Assembly (NCBI RefSeq): GCF_000787575.1
Contig: NW_012236515.1
Location: forward strand, 541,892-605,891
Origin: Acytostelium subglobosum LB1
Taxonomy: Eukaryota > Evosea > Eumycetozoa > Acytosteliales > Acytosteliaceae
Length of the DNA stretch: 64,000 bases
Reading direction: 5' to 3'
The position numbers and the translations under genes are program-made. A model generated the notes under the pieces. It was not told the DNA's origin and made no database searches. It saw only the letters and a program-made list of their open reading frames with translations. Below are positions 47,813-59,298 of the stretch, piece by piece; the stretch's first letter is position 1, and every line of letters begins with the position of its first letter.

Positions 47813-48321
47813 CTTCATTCATTCATTCATTGAGTTGGACTAGTCACCTCTCTGCGATTCGATGCGATGCGATTGAGTGTTCCAATCACTCAACTGCGAC
47901 AACAAACACACTTCACCATGTGCTTGCATGGTTAGATCTCGATCAGACAAAGACCCTGTCCATCCATGCAATCCTCCTCTTCCTTCCTCCTCCTCTTCCT
48001 CTCTTCCTCCTCTTCCATCCTTGCATCTCCATGCATTCTAAGTGCATGCTGTATCTATCTATATATCTTATCCACAGCTATTGACGTTCAACACTTGTAC
48101 GTCCACTCGACCAAGCATCATTCAATCAATCAATCAATCAATATACCATGTTCGACCGCCGTTATAATGGTGTGCATCGTCATCATCAACTTCATCATCA
48201 TATGAGTGAGGGGCACTTGACAATGTACAAGACGACACTCTGAGTGTCTGATCGTTTCGTGTTTATGGTCTTCTACTTCTTGTGACTAACTGAACTGAAC
48301 TGAATGACTGAACTGACTGGA
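47813..48321. other. Convergent spacer, no gene seen
   Basis: The 3'-3' region between the four-TM gene and NSE3. A CTCCTCTTCCT pyrimidine block (47970-48030) and a TCAATCAA run are present. Nothing coding is recognised. Confidence 0.55.
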
Positions 48322-49523
48322 CTATCTACGTGGAGCAGGCTTCATTGGTCGCGACTGAGATAGATTATTTTGTGAGGCAGCTGGTGGAGCTACCCTTTGT
48401 GACGCCTGTGATGATGTTGATCGAGTGGTGACCAATGGAGCAATCTCCTCTTCCTTCTCCTCTTCGTCGTCGTCTTGCTCCTCCAGCTCGATTGACTTGA
48501 GCAGCATTGGGTCGAGCGGTCCCTCCACACCATAGACATCAGAGATCACCTGAAGTATCAACCTCTTTGAGCACTCTGCCATCGATCTCGGACCGAACCT
48601 GTACACGAATATGGACGATGTGTCCTTGATGGCCTTCTTCTTGACCAGGTAGCCCTCCTTGACGTAGCGATCGATGTTCTTCTCCCATTCGCCAAACGTG
48701 GGATGCAGACGGCCGGGCTCAAAGCCCAGACGCAGCAGCTTCTCGTTGAGCATGTCTGACTCGACCATGTGGTTGTCCAGAAGTATGATGCCGAGTATGA
48801 TCGATAGCAATCCCTTTTGTTGGGCATTGAGCAGCGTCTCTTTGTTCTCGACCGCGGCCACCTTGGCAATCTCGTTCATCAGCTCGAGCGGCAACATGTT
48901 CTTGATCATAAAGATTGTGGACGTGTCGGCCTTCTTGCCATCCTTGAACACGTCGATCAGCTCCAGACCAAAGATGTCTTTCAGTCTCTGTCGACCCGAG
49001 TCAAACACGGCCGTGATGACCTTCTTATCCTTGTAGTTGGTCAACACTTTTGACACAATGTCTGCACGCGTCAAAGGCAGCTTCTTGCGATCGGCAAACA
49101 CAACATATCTAACAAACTCATCGATCAACTTCCTTATTTCCTGTGTGAACATGTCGCCGCGTCGAGTGAGTGTTAGTCATCATCATCATCATCACGGCAG
49201 TCGAGTTGAACATGCTTGCTTACATCTGGCGAGACATCTGCTGCTGAACGTGATGAGGCTGGTGCGGTGGGACGACCGCGACCTCCGCGCCCACCACGAC
49301 CACCTCGTGCACCTCGAGCTGACTTTCTTGGTGTGCCCTCCTCCTCGCTGTCATAGTCTTCAGAGTCATCACCGCTCTCTTCTGATCCTTCATCGACCAC
49401 GACATCATCATCCTCCTCAGACGAGTCCTCCTCCTCTTCTCTTACTACTCTCTTTCCTGTTGCTCTTGTAGGTGTAGCTGGTGGTCTACCACCTCTAACT
49501 CCTCCTCTGCCTCTTTGTGACAT
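48322..49523 (-). CDS. nse3: NSE3/MAGE-domain subunit of the SMC5/6 complex
   Basis: Reverse-strand exons 49523-49224 and 49140-48322 (83-base intron, phase 0) give 372 residues. Exon 1 is an Arg/Gly-rich then Glu/Asp/Ser-rich tail with RGG-type repeats. Exon 2 is a complete MAGE homology domain: IRKLIDEFVRYVVFADRKKL, LTRADIVSKVL, GRQRLKDIFGLELIDV, GLLSIILGIILLDNHMV, DMLNEKLLRLGF, and DRYVKEGYLVKKK with YRFGPRSMAE. Nse3 bridges the SMC5/6 kleisin Nse4 and the E3 subunit Nse1 for recombination repair. A single MAGE gene is normal outside mammals. The ATG at 49152 in the exon 2 frame is intronic. Confidence 0.92.
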
Positions 49524-50239
49524 ATTACTATTATTATTTCAAGTTATAAGTATGAATGATTGAATATCTATTCGTTACAACGTATGACTATCGTTTGTTT
49601 GAAACAAACAAACTCATAAATTTTTGAAGTCTGGGCGCGCCAATCTGGATTGAGTCTCGCATCGACTATGCTAACTTCTGGAGAGTCACGATCTTGGCAA
49701 TAGTGCAAACTAATGGACCTCTGGAAACAATGATTAATTGGTCAACAATACCAATAGTTATATAAACTTAATATCGTTGCCCTACCAGACTCCAACTCAA
49801 GAGTGTGATGAACACTTTAAATAATAAAGACAAATGAACCATCAATCAATGAATCATTATAATCATTATCACTAATATGATAAATTATCTGTAATTGTCC
49901 ATAAATATAAAGATCTTGGAGAATATATCTTTCTCCTAAGAAACATCTTATGATGATGCTAAATTTCAATGCCTTTCCTATTTTGGTACTAACGTGCATC
50001 ATCCCCGATTTTTTCAATTTGAATGTATTAGTGATCATGATGTAGTGTGTGTTTATGTGTGTTTCTCTCAACCCCCTTCTCACCATCAACATGAATAACG
50101 TCAACCTTTGATTCATACACCTCATTCCATTCACCTCATTTCATTTATTCACTTCATTCCATTACAACATACAGAATATATAATTATTATTATTATTATA
50201 TTACTTTAACAAACAAACAAACAAACCAATATATATACA
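49524..50239. other. Divergent intergenic region
   Basis: Both promoters of NSE3 (reverse) and the SCP2 gene (forward). AT-rich, with a small GC patch (49620-49700). The SCP2 leader has CAAACAAACAAAC followed by ATATATAC, a typical strong dictyostelid promoter layout. Confidence 0.55.
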
Positions 50240-51172
50240 ATGTCTGCAGCATCGATCTTCACTACTTTGGAAGCCGTCCTCAAGAAGGAGGGAGAGTCCG
50301 TCGTCAAGTCTGTCAACGGAATCTACCAATTCGATATCAACACTGCTGCTGGTCTGAAGTCATGGGCTGTTGACCTGTAAGTCTTGTATTAGTATCTCTT
50401 AAATACTACGACTTGAGTAGTACTAACTAATATCCCCTTGATCGAATTAAACAGGAAGAATGGATCAGGTTCAATCAAGACTGAGAAGCACCCAAAGCCA
50501 GAGTGCACAATCACAATGCTCGAGGCTGACTTTATTGACTTGATGAGCGGAAAGCTCAATGGACAGACTGTATGTTGTAACAGATAATCAAGAATGATTG
50601 ATTGATCGATCAATCAGCTGATCGACATGAATGCTAACTCATTCATTGATGTGATTATACAGGCCTTCATGCAAAAGAAGTTGAAGATCCAAGGAAACAT
50701 GGCTTTGGCTATGAAGTTGAACAACATTGTCAAGAAGCTCAAGGACTCCCCATCTGGAACTGCTGCTGCCGCCGCTGCTGCACCAGCTGCCCCAGCTGCC
50801 CCAGCCGCTGCTGGAAGCCTCGATGATGGCACCCCAGTCGGCAAGATGTTTGCCGATCTGGCCAAGACTGTCGCTGGCAAGCCAGAGCTTGTCAAGCAGA
50901 TCAACGGTGTCTACCAATTCAACATCACTGGCGCCGCCGAGAAGACCTACACTGTCGACCTGAAGAACGCCCCAGGCGTCGTCAAGGCTGGTCCACCAAC
51001 CAAGGCTGACTGCACCATCACCATCAAGGACGAGGACTTCCTCAACCTCATGTCAGGCAAGGTCAACGGACAGGCTCTGTTTGGTCAGCGCAAGCTGAAG
51101 ATCGGTGGCAACATGGGTCTGGCCATGAAGCTTGGTCAAATCACCAAGGCCAAGCCAGCTGCCAAGTTGTAA
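50240..51172 (+). CDS. Tandem SCP2 (sterol carrier protein 2) domain protein
   Basis: Exons 50240-50376, 50455-50569 and 50663-51172 close in phase to give 253 residues. Two SCP2 modules are present. The first (1-110) includes GIYQFDINTAAGLKSWAVDLK, ECTITMLEADFIDLMSGKLNGQ and KKLKIQGNMALAMKL. An Ala/Pro hinge (about 119-137) follows. The second (about 140-250) has matching GVYQFNI, DCTITIKDEDFLNLMSGKVNGQALF and KLKIGGNMGLAMKL. SCP2 domains bind lipids and acyl-CoA. The C-terminal AAKL is close to a PTS1 peroxisomal signal but not canonical. Only the first module is split by introns. Intron 1 contains a perfect TACTAAC branch site. Codons are strongly C-ending, which suggests high expression. 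Confidence 0.93.
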
Positions 51173-51364
51173 ACCTCTTTAACAATCAATCACCAATACA
51201 TCAACCTTTTTAACCTCTATCTCTATCTCCTCAACTCAGTTGTACACAACTCGGATAAAAGACCTAGCTTTAATTAATTAATTATCGAAGACAGAGTTGG
51301 ATTGATTGAATGGATTGGATATAATTGGATATTGATAGACCGGAATGGATTGGAATGGAATGGA

Positions 51365-54090
51365 TTAGAAGTTGTCTAGGGTTTGGATCTTTCCACCCAT
51401 GTACACTGGAATGGTGTCTGTTTGGGTTGTGTTGTTGGCGACTGGTGCCCTCTTTCTTCTCTTCATGATCATTACTCCTGCCACCAACAAAAGGGCGAGT
51501 GCTGGAATGCCAACACCAAGTCCAACACCCAGTCCAACTGCCAGTCCACGACCAGATGCACCTGGCGTGAATATTGTTTGAGCGATGGGATTGGGAATGA
51601 TGCCACCAGCCGCAGAACAGTTTGATGGTCTGTTGATTATGACACTCGACAAGTGGACACATCCATGCGAGTCTGTGATGTTGACCGTGTACTCTCCATT
51701 GGGCCAGTAGGATACATTGAGGTATGGACTGGTGATTGCAGAGTTGTTGGCTGCGAATATGAGGTAGGCACCTTGTGAATTTGGAACACCTCCTGTGATT
51801 GATACCAACAAGTTCTCGGTGGTGGAGCATGGCGAGAATGTAGTCGGACTGGCTTGGATTGGTTCAGGTACGGTGATATTGATCTTCATCCTGTTGTGTC
51901 TACAGAATGAAGTGTCGTTTGATAATACAATTGCGTCCAAGGTGTAGACACCGGCTGGCAAGTTCCTAAATCTAGTGTCATTGTTGGTCATGGCCAATGA
52001 CTTTTGGCTATTACCCAAACTATCAACTAGATTGTACTCCACACCAACCATTGCATCGACTTGAATGGATGACTTGTCTCCAAAGCAAAGACTTGGCTCG
52101 ACAACATTATATGATGGAAAGTTGAATACTGGTACACCAGGGATGGTGATGGCAACTTGTAGTGAACATTGTGGTGATGATACAGTGACATTGTCTCTAT
52201 CTTGAACTGTGAGAGAGTACTCCTTCAGACCAGATAGTTTGGTGAAAGTACCATTTTGGATGTCAACTGGTGATGGAGGGTCCAGAATATAGGTGTACTT
52301 TGATGGATTATAGTTTGTGATTGTAATACTTCCATCCGAAGTCGAGGTACATGTTGCCTTGTCAGCCTTGAATGCTGGGCTTGGTGTGGCTATTATTGTA
52401 GAGACTACGGTTAATATTTTGAACCAAGGTTTGAACAAAGACCAACTACTTACGCTCTTCAATGATGCTGACCTTGGAAGTATATTCACAAATGAATCCA
52501 TACTTGTCAGTGGATGTGACATCGACAACATAGGTACCTGGTGGCATGCTATCAAACTTTCCACTCTTTGATATCTTGTTGACATCTCCTGATTGAACTG
52601 TGTAAACGAATGTTGTTGGAGATGATGTCTCATTTGGAAGTATAAAGTTCATTCTTCCGCTCTCTGATCCCTGGCATGTATGGGTAATGGCAACCTTGGT
52701 AGGGTCTATAAAACATTAACAAGTAGTTAGTATATGTCTACTTTATGAATGAATGAATGAATGGTGATTGATACACATACCTTGTGGTTGTCTAACAACA
52801 ATGGTAACATGGCTTGAGATGTTTACAGTTTGTGACTCGACATGGACGACATAACGGCCTGGTGCAAGACTGTTTCTTGATCTCTCATGACCGTTGGTGT
52901 CCAACCATGTGAAGTTATAAAGATTGGATGTATCCCTGAGCAGAATCTGGCCATTAGAAGCATTGACACATGGATCATTGACCTGGACTTCGAATCCTGG
53001 AATGATCTTTTCAAACATATTTCCACCAACAACTGGAATGAACAACTTTAGATTTGATGGAAGATGAGTTAGTCCTGGTACCAAGACTCTGTCAATGATC
53101 ATTCGAATGTATAGTACTTACTAGTTCAACACCATTCTGAGTGAATGGTCCACAGAAGTTACCAGTTGAGCTGAAGACTGGATATTCGGTGTATTGTTTG
53201 GACTGGACATCGTAGACTCTGAAGCCATCTGCATAGCCAACACCAACATACCCAGTTGTACCATAAGGTGACATGGAACATGCATCACCAACATTGATAA
53301 CAGCACTCTGGAACATTGAATCAACACTAGTTGGATAAGAAAATTGTGTAACTTTCTTCGACTCCCTATCAAAAGTAATCAAAGATCTATCAGGTTGAGT
53401 GGCAGGATCAGCATATAATACCTCTGGCTCAGTATTGAATGGCTTGCCCTTGTCCGAGAGTCCGTCTACATTGTGATAATCATGTTAGTGAGTGTTTGAG
53501 AGGGAATGAATCAACGCGACTTACATCCACTACAATCCTTCTCGTGAATTAGTGCATCTAGGAATCCATCTGATGTAACCCAGATGAATCTATCGTCAAC
53601 GGCAATGTTGGTACACTTGGTGGCCTTGTACATGTTGAGTTTGTAGAACTCCTCGGTGTCGATGTTGTAGGAGGCCAGGTCACAGGCATCCATTCCACCA
53701 TCAATGACATTGGAGTACATAACAATACAATTTCCATAAGCTGATGCACCAGAGATATTGAATGAGAACTCTGTCAATTTATCACCACTGAGTGTGCAGT
53801 AACCATCTTGACATCTCCTCGTGGAGTTCAAGTCTTGATGGAAACTCAGCACATAAGGCATTGCCACGCCTTGTGATCTTGTATTGACAATTGCCTGAAC
53901 TGGGAAATCAGTATAAATAAGTTGTCCTGTAATTATGGAAATCATTGATTGGTTAATACTTGATCGATTGATTCATTTCGAATCCATTCCATTCCATTCC
54001 ATTCCAACTGTTAATGATCAACATACCATTAATTATATTAAATGATATATTAAAAATAATAAATAAATAAATAAATAATAATTTCAACAT
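51365..54090 (-). CDS. Type I membrane protein with SprB-like beta repeats (one apparent frameshift)
   Basis: Reverse-strand exons 54090-54027, 53926-53525, 53465-52781, 52705-52454 and 52389-51365 give about 808 residues after removing one base near 53102. A signal peptide (MLKLLFIYLFIIFNISFN) is followed by about 300 residues of beta-propeller-like sequence. Repeated beta modules come next, ending in patterns such as GTYVVDVTS-x-D-x-YGFIC and GEYTVNITDSHGCVHLSSV. The latter closely resemble SprB repeats of bacterial surface adhesins. A Gly/Leu/Val-rich membrane helix (GVGLGVGIPALALLLVAGVM), a KRRKR stop-transfer and a short tail finish the protein. Receptor or adhesin function is inferred. 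Confidence 0.8.
53100..53105 (-). other. Apparent +1 frameshift in the SprB-like protein
   Basis: The frames NGVELVSTIHS and MIIDRVLVPGLTHLPSN abut and join into one sensible chain if a single A is removed from TCGAATG. The alternative, a 31-base GT-AG intron, is much shorter than any other intron here. Confidence 0.6.
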
Positions 54091-54921
54091 TGTTTTAAAA
54101 TGTTGTTTATAATTATTATTAATAAATAATTATTTGTATATGAAGAATCTAGATACTATATTTGTAGTTGGTGATTGACTGATTGTAGAGTGAACAAACA
54201 AACATTTAGAATACAATGAGTGAATGATATGATGTCAAACAGGCAGTTAGTAGTGGAGGAGTGCATGTTCATTGCAATGAACTGACCAACATCATAGGCG
54301 ACATCATTAATTCCATGTATGTCTCCCTCCAAAATAGTCGAAGTAGGCTCCTTCTCCTTAATTGTTGATGTGTGTGTGTATGATTGATTATAATCAAATG
54401 TATCTATCTGTTGTGGATATAATAGGTAATGTTTGTGTGTGTATGTGTGTGATAGTGAAGGGGGTTGTTTAACGATTCAACAACAATGCTGTGGCCAACA
54501 CACAACACACCTTGGTAAATGCAATGACAATGAGAATGAGAATGGGAATGGGAAGTGGCAATGACGATGGGGCAATAAGTCAGTCATTCAGTCAGTCATT
54601 GTTGACGGATATGGAGGAGAAGTGGTGGAACAGGTCATGTTGGTCTGTCGATATAGTGAGGAGTATATTAGCATTAATCATTCATTCAAACAATCGATCA
54701 TCAGCATTCGCTGAATCAACATCTGTCCAACTATCAATCAATCAAATCCATCTATCAATCAATCAATCAATTAATGATTGATGGCGCTCAACAACAAACC
54801 ACAATGTAGTAGTAGTAGTAGTAGCAAGTCGGGTCAGGTTAGGTCAACAGTGCAGAAGGTGTGTATGATGTTGATGGGGACTGACTGACGCTTCAGTCAG
54901 CAGAGATAGAGAGAAGGGATG
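54091..54921. other. Intergenic, no gene seen
   Basis: Promoter of the SprB-like gene and 3' flank of NAA50. AT-rich and GTGT-rich, with TCAATCAA near 54735-54775 and a TAG trinucleotide run at 54806-54824. The open frame at 54491-54781 is low-complexity. Confidence 0.6.
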
Positions 54922-55542
54922 TTATTTCTTCTTTGGTGTGAGCTTGGTCATGAGATGGCAATCGGCCGGTTGAATTCTGTTGTAATAGTTTGGTATGGTC
55001 GAGGTGATTGTGTATCCGTGCTTGGTGTAGAACTCGATGGCTTCCGAGTTGACCTGTACGTGCAGCGTGATCTTTGAGTAGTTGTGCTGCTGGCATTGCT
55101 CCTCGACAAAGTCGAGCAGTCTCTTGCCGATGCCCAACTTCCTATACTTGGCCAACACGCCAAATGTCATGATATACAAGCATGGTGACTCGCCCTTTGG
55201 TGTATCTATCCTGCATGACACTGCTCCAACAACTATATCATTGAAGTATGCTGTTATCAATTGATTGATTGAGTAAGTGATGGTGTCTTCTCGTGGTCAT
55301 GTTGCGGTCGTAGACATACCAAGCTTTGTGATAGTGTTTGGTAGTAACAGGTTGCTGTAGAACTTGTCGTCGTAGGTCAGTGGAAATGTGGAGGTGTTCA
55401 GCAGACGCAGTTGACCCATGTTCTTCTCGGTCAAGTCGCCCAATGCTATATAACTACTGAATGGTGATGTTGAAGTAGTCTGTGATGATGATGTTGTTGT
55501 CGTAGTTGACGTTGGTGTTGTATTGTTATCTGCTGCTGTCAT
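54922..55542 (-). CDS. naa50: N-alpha-acetyltransferase 50 (NAA50), GNAT family
   Basis: Reverse-strand exons 55542-55320 and 55250-54922 (69-base intron, phase 1) give 183 residues. After a Ser/Thr-rich leader of about 32 residues the sequence follows NAA50: LNTSTFPLTYDDKFYSNLL (substrate and Met-1 binding loop), AYFNDIVVGAVSCRIDTPKG, LYIMTFGVLAKYRKLGIGKR (acetyl-CoA loop RKLGIG), ITLHVQVNSEAIEFYTKHGY and NYYNRIQPADCHLM. NAA50 acetylates N-terminal Met and associates with the NatA complex in co-translational acetylation. The low-complexity leader is extra compared with animal proteins. Residues in both substrate and cofactor loops look intact. Confidence 0.94.
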
Positions 55543-55910
55543 CTTTGTTTGTTTATATCTCTATCTTATTCTTTGTATGAATGAATGTATGTAGATATAT
55601 GATCAACTTGATCAAACTGATCATTCAATTACACACAAACACGTGAGTGGGAATGATTGATCAGATTCAAGTTTGAACGATACTATGCAATCAAAAATTG
55701 GAGGGAGTCCAACACAAGACAAGACATGTTATATGTATATAATACAAGTATTTATTACTTCGCTACATCTCTTGAGGTAGGTTCGCGTGGATCATTCATT
55801 CCAAACATGTTCCTGTCGCCACGCCACTCCTCGCCACGACATGCCACGCCACTACCCGCCAAACATCTGGCGTCGCGCGCACCAAGTCGCTCGCTCGCAG
55901 GAGAACGCGT
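55543..55910. other. Spacer upstream of NAA50, 3' of EF-hand gene
   Basis: AT-rich promoter, then a GCCACGCC repeat-like GC patch (55810-55900) with three near copies of GCCACGCC/TCGCCACG next to the EF-hand stop. No gene is seen. Confidence 0.5.
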
Positions 55911-57607
55911 TTAATATCCATAGGATGGAACGTGTGTGACGTACCACTCGCAGAACTCTCTCTCATCGATGCTGCCAGAGCAGTTGGAATCGATTTGGTA
56001 GAACAACATCTTGACCTGTCCCTTGTACATGTGGTAACCTAGATGCTTGAGGACGTGCTTGAACTCCTTCTTGTTCAAACGTCCATTGCAGTTGGAGTCG
56101 TGGATACGGAAGGCAGCGGAAGCCTGCATGAACTTGGCGTGCAGGTTGGAGGGCAGGCCGACCGGCAGAATGAAGGCGGCAGTTCTAGAGTATGGTGTGG
56201 AGTATGAGTACGTTGGGCGAACGTAGACGGCCGACTGAGCAGCGCCGTAGCCGCCGGCAGCGGGGTAACCGCCTGGATAGCCTCCGACGGCGGGTGGGTA
56301 GCCACCTGCTGCTGGATAGCCAGCACCTGGTGGGTATGCGCCTGGGGCACCTGCTGGGTAAGCTCCTGGTGGGTAAGCACCTGGGGCACCTGCTGGATAA
56401 GCACCTGGAGCACCTGCTGGGTAAGCTCCTGGAGCACCGGCTGGGTAAGCGCCTGGAGCACCTGCTGGGTATGCACCTGGGGCACCTGCTGGGTAAGCAC
56501 CTGGAGCACCTGGTGGGTAAGCACCTGGAGCGCCTGCTGGGTAGGCACCTGGAGCACCGGCTGGGTATGCGCCTGGAGCACCTGGAGCACCGGCTGGGTA
56601 GGCACCTGGGGCACCTGGTGGGTAAGCACCTGGAGCTCCAGTTGGTGGGTATGCGCCTGCTGGTGGCTTAGCTCCAGCTGGATAGGCACCGGCTGGGTAT
56701 GCTCCTGGCTGACCTGGAGGATATGCTCCTGGCTGTCCTGGAGGGTATGCGCCGGGCTGACCTGGATAAGCTCCTGGCTGGCCTGGCTGACCTGGTGGGT
56801 AAGCTCCTGGCTGACCTGGCTGACCAGGAGGGTATGCTCCTGGCTGGCCTGGCTGACCTGGAGGGTAAGCTCCTGGCTGACCTGGCTGCTGTGGATAGGC
56901 GCCTGGCTGGCCTGGCTGACCTGGTGGGTAAGCTCCTGGCTGACCTGGCTGACCGGGTGGGTATGCACCGGGCTGACCTGGAGCAGGTGGGTACGCTCCT
57001 GGTGGCTTAGCAGCGCCAGGTGTTGGATAGGCTCTTGTGGGTAGGCGCCTGGCTGACCTGGCTGTTGTGGAGGATAAGCTCCTGGTTGACCTGGCTGTTG
57101 TGGTGGATAAGCACCTGGCTGACCTGGCTGTTGTGGTGGATAAGCGCCTGGCTGGCCTGGCTGCTGTGGTGGGTATGCGCCTGGCTGACCTGGCTGTTGT
57201 GGAGGGTAGGCGCCTGGCTGACCTGGCTGCTGTGGTGGATAGGCTCCTGGCTGACCTGGAGCGGGTGGTGGAGGGTATGCGCCTTGCTGACCTGGAGGTG
57301 GTGGTGGGTATGCACCTGGCTGACCTTGAGCTGGTGGTGGTGGGTATGCGCCCTGTTGACCTGCTTGGTAGTAACCTGGCTGGTAAGCACCTGGTTGTTG
57401 TTGTCCGGGAGCGGGATAGCCTCCAGCGGCAGGAGGATAGCCTCCGGCGGCGGGGGGTTGATACAAACCTTGTTGGCCTGGCGCTGGGGGTGGTGGGTAA
57501 GCGCCAGGAGTTGCTGATGATGTCTGTCCTGGGATCACCTTGACTGGCATCTGCGAGAATGCATCAGAGGCTGAACCGGCTGGAGGAGGTGGTGGTGGGT
57601 TTTGCAT
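55911..57607 (-). CDS. PGAYPP-repeat EF-hand calcium-binding protein (one apparent frameshift)
   Basis: A single reverse-strand exon, about 565 residues if one base is added near 57033. The N-terminal roughly 440 residues are Pro/Gly/Tyr/Gln repeats ([11 protein letters not shown] and PAGAYP units). Such tails are known in annexin VII, ALG-2-type penta-EF-hand proteins and grancalcin. The C terminus has two canonical EF-hand loops, [12 protein letters not shown] and [12 protein letters not shown], separated by 24 residues of helix, preceded by [20 protein letters not shown]. It ends [10 protein letters not shown]. The Tyr/Gln-rich tail probably phase-separates or binds membranes or PPxY partners. 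The frameshift sits within the repeats, where assemblers often fail. Confidence 0.78.
56330..57340 (-). repeat. Coding repeat array (PGAYPP family)
   Basis: Two zones are visible. The 57030-57250 zone has near-identical 33-base units encoding [11 protein letters not shown]. The 56330-56700 zone has 27-36-base units encoding GAPGAYPAG-like repeats. Between them lie [13 protein letters not shown] units. Synonymous differences mark separate copies, but many are identical, so copy number in the assembly is uncertain. Confidence 0.85.
57025..57040 (-). other. Apparent -1 frameshift in the PGAYPP repeat
   Basis: Upstream the frame reads [10 protein letters not shown]. One base added near CAAGAGCC restores [16 protein letters not shown] and runs in frame to the EF-hands. 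All later repeats share the restored frame. Confidence 0.65.
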
Positions 57608-58223
57608 TTGTTATATAAGTATGTATATATCTAAGTATAAATGAATGAATGGATGTATGAATGAATGAATAAGTGTGTGAGAGGATACTTGTGTGTGTGA
57701 AGGATGGACCTTTGATTAAAAAGTTGATGAAGTGGGTGGTGCTGGGAAGGTCCTTGAAGTTTGATGAAGGTCCACACAAACATTTGTTTTGAATTATGTT
57801 TTGGGGTCTTACAGCTCATCAGATGTGACAATATCAAAAGTTGGTGTGATGCTTCAACGAATCACCCATCTCGTTTATCCGTTGATGGATTGACTGATTG
57901 ATCAATGATCACCAAAATCTGTTCTGTGTGATGTCGTGTCATGGGATAGTTTGGACCATGACAACACGACCGACCTCGACACGACGATGTAAATAAGTTC
58001 GTCTTTCATTCCCAGGTCTATAATTAGTAGTAGTAATACACGAATGCACCCAGGGATAGATATGTTTTGACAAACATCTGATCGGTGGAACTATTCCAAC
58101 GACTTGTCGTCAACAATAACTCGACAAACAAATAATTGATTACTCGCGACCATCAATAGTATTTCCATGTTTGTTGTTTCGCTCGATTCGCTTGTAGGGA
58201 CATACATTTATTGCTATTCACGC
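57608..58223. other. Intergenic, no gene seen
   Basis: Promoter of the EF-hand gene and 3' flank of RPL23. Contains GAATGAAT repeats and a GACAACACGACCGACC patch near 57960. No gene is recognised. Confidence 0.6.
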
Positions 58224-58970
58224 TTAAACGATGGTTCCTGTTGATTGATTGATATGATTGATGTCCAAATTGAATGATTGATTGATGATCGATTCCAAAT
58301 GGATAGTATAAGTGAGTGAATATGTTTGTTAGTGAGTGCCATGTCATCATCAGATCGAATGAATGATTGAGATACATACCAGCGTTGGTGGCAACCTTTG
58401 GCCACAAATCAGAGCACTCCTTGGCAACTGGTCCGAGGATGTTACCCTTGACCTCACCCTTTGGGTTGCAGGTGACACCAGCGTTATCCTCAAAGTAGAG
58501 GACGGTGCCGTCCTTGCGTCTCCATTGCTTTCTCTGACGGACGACCAGACCAGTGCAGACCTTCTTTCTGAGCTCGGGCTTTCCCTTCTTGACGGTGGCC
58601 ATGACCATGTCTCCAACGCCAGCAGCTGGCAATCTGTTGAGACGACCCTTGATACCCTTGACGGCAATGACGTACAAGTTCTTGGCACCAGAGTTATCAG
58701 CACTGTTCATGACAGCACCGACTGGGAGACCGAGTGCGACTCTGTAGTTGGATCCGATTGCTTGGGCTAAAGTATTTCGTTATGGTTTATCTGTATTAGA
58801 ATCATCATTGTCATCATCCCATCGTAGACCTGTATCTTCATCGCTCAATCAATCAATCAATGTATCGCAATATCGCCTTTGATTGATTCGAGGATTGATT
58901 GATCGTCGACTGAGGTATCCACGACTGATGAATGATACTGCTGTAATCTAGAAGACATACGCTTGCTCAT
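58224..58970 (-). CDS. rpl23: 60S ribosomal protein L23 (uL14)
   Basis: Reverse-strand exons 58970-58961 (10 bases), 58766-58380 and 58237-58224 (14 bases) give 136 residues: [20 protein letters not shown], then [64 protein letters not shown] and [22 protein letters not shown]. It matches eukaryotic L23 throughout. The protein sits at the subunit interface and contacts 18S and 25S/28S rRNA. Both the first and last exons are tiny. The last supplies only part of a Gly codon and TIV. The long frame at 58153-58710 that continues past the second exon is intron read-through. Confidence 0.97.
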
Positions 58971-59298
58971 CTTTGTAAATGTCCCTGTAACAAGTAGAGT
59001 TGTGTGTAGTGGAGTGAGACCGATATCTGATCCAAGCTCAAGATGAAGCGAGAGCCAGGACACAGGGTATCCTCAGAGCGAGTGTGTGATTGGTGAGTTG
59101 AAAAAATTAAATAAAATTAATGTCATTCAAAGTTGTTGAGTAAACGAGTAACGTTATACAAGAGGGCTGATCACTTCTCGATTTGGGTCTGGCTCCAACA
59201 ACTTACTTCACGTACTTCTACTTCTCTATCTATCTTTATTATATATACATAATCATTGTAGTTGTGATATTAATATCAAACAATTATACACATATACA
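58971..59298. promoter_or_regulatory. Head-to-head promoter of rpl23 and mrpl46
   Basis: A 328-base spacer between two divergent start codons, one for cytosolic uL14 and one for a mitochondrial ribosomal protein. It contains AAAAAATTAAATAAAATTAAT (59101-59121) and T-rich stretches. A shared bidirectional promoter is plausible from spacing alone; no factor site is recognised. Confidence 0.5.

Noticed and set aside
53089-53121. 31-33 base intron in the SprB-like gene
   Set aside because: Every other intron inferred here is at least 57 bases. A single extra base explains the frame change and gives an uninterrupted sensible protein.
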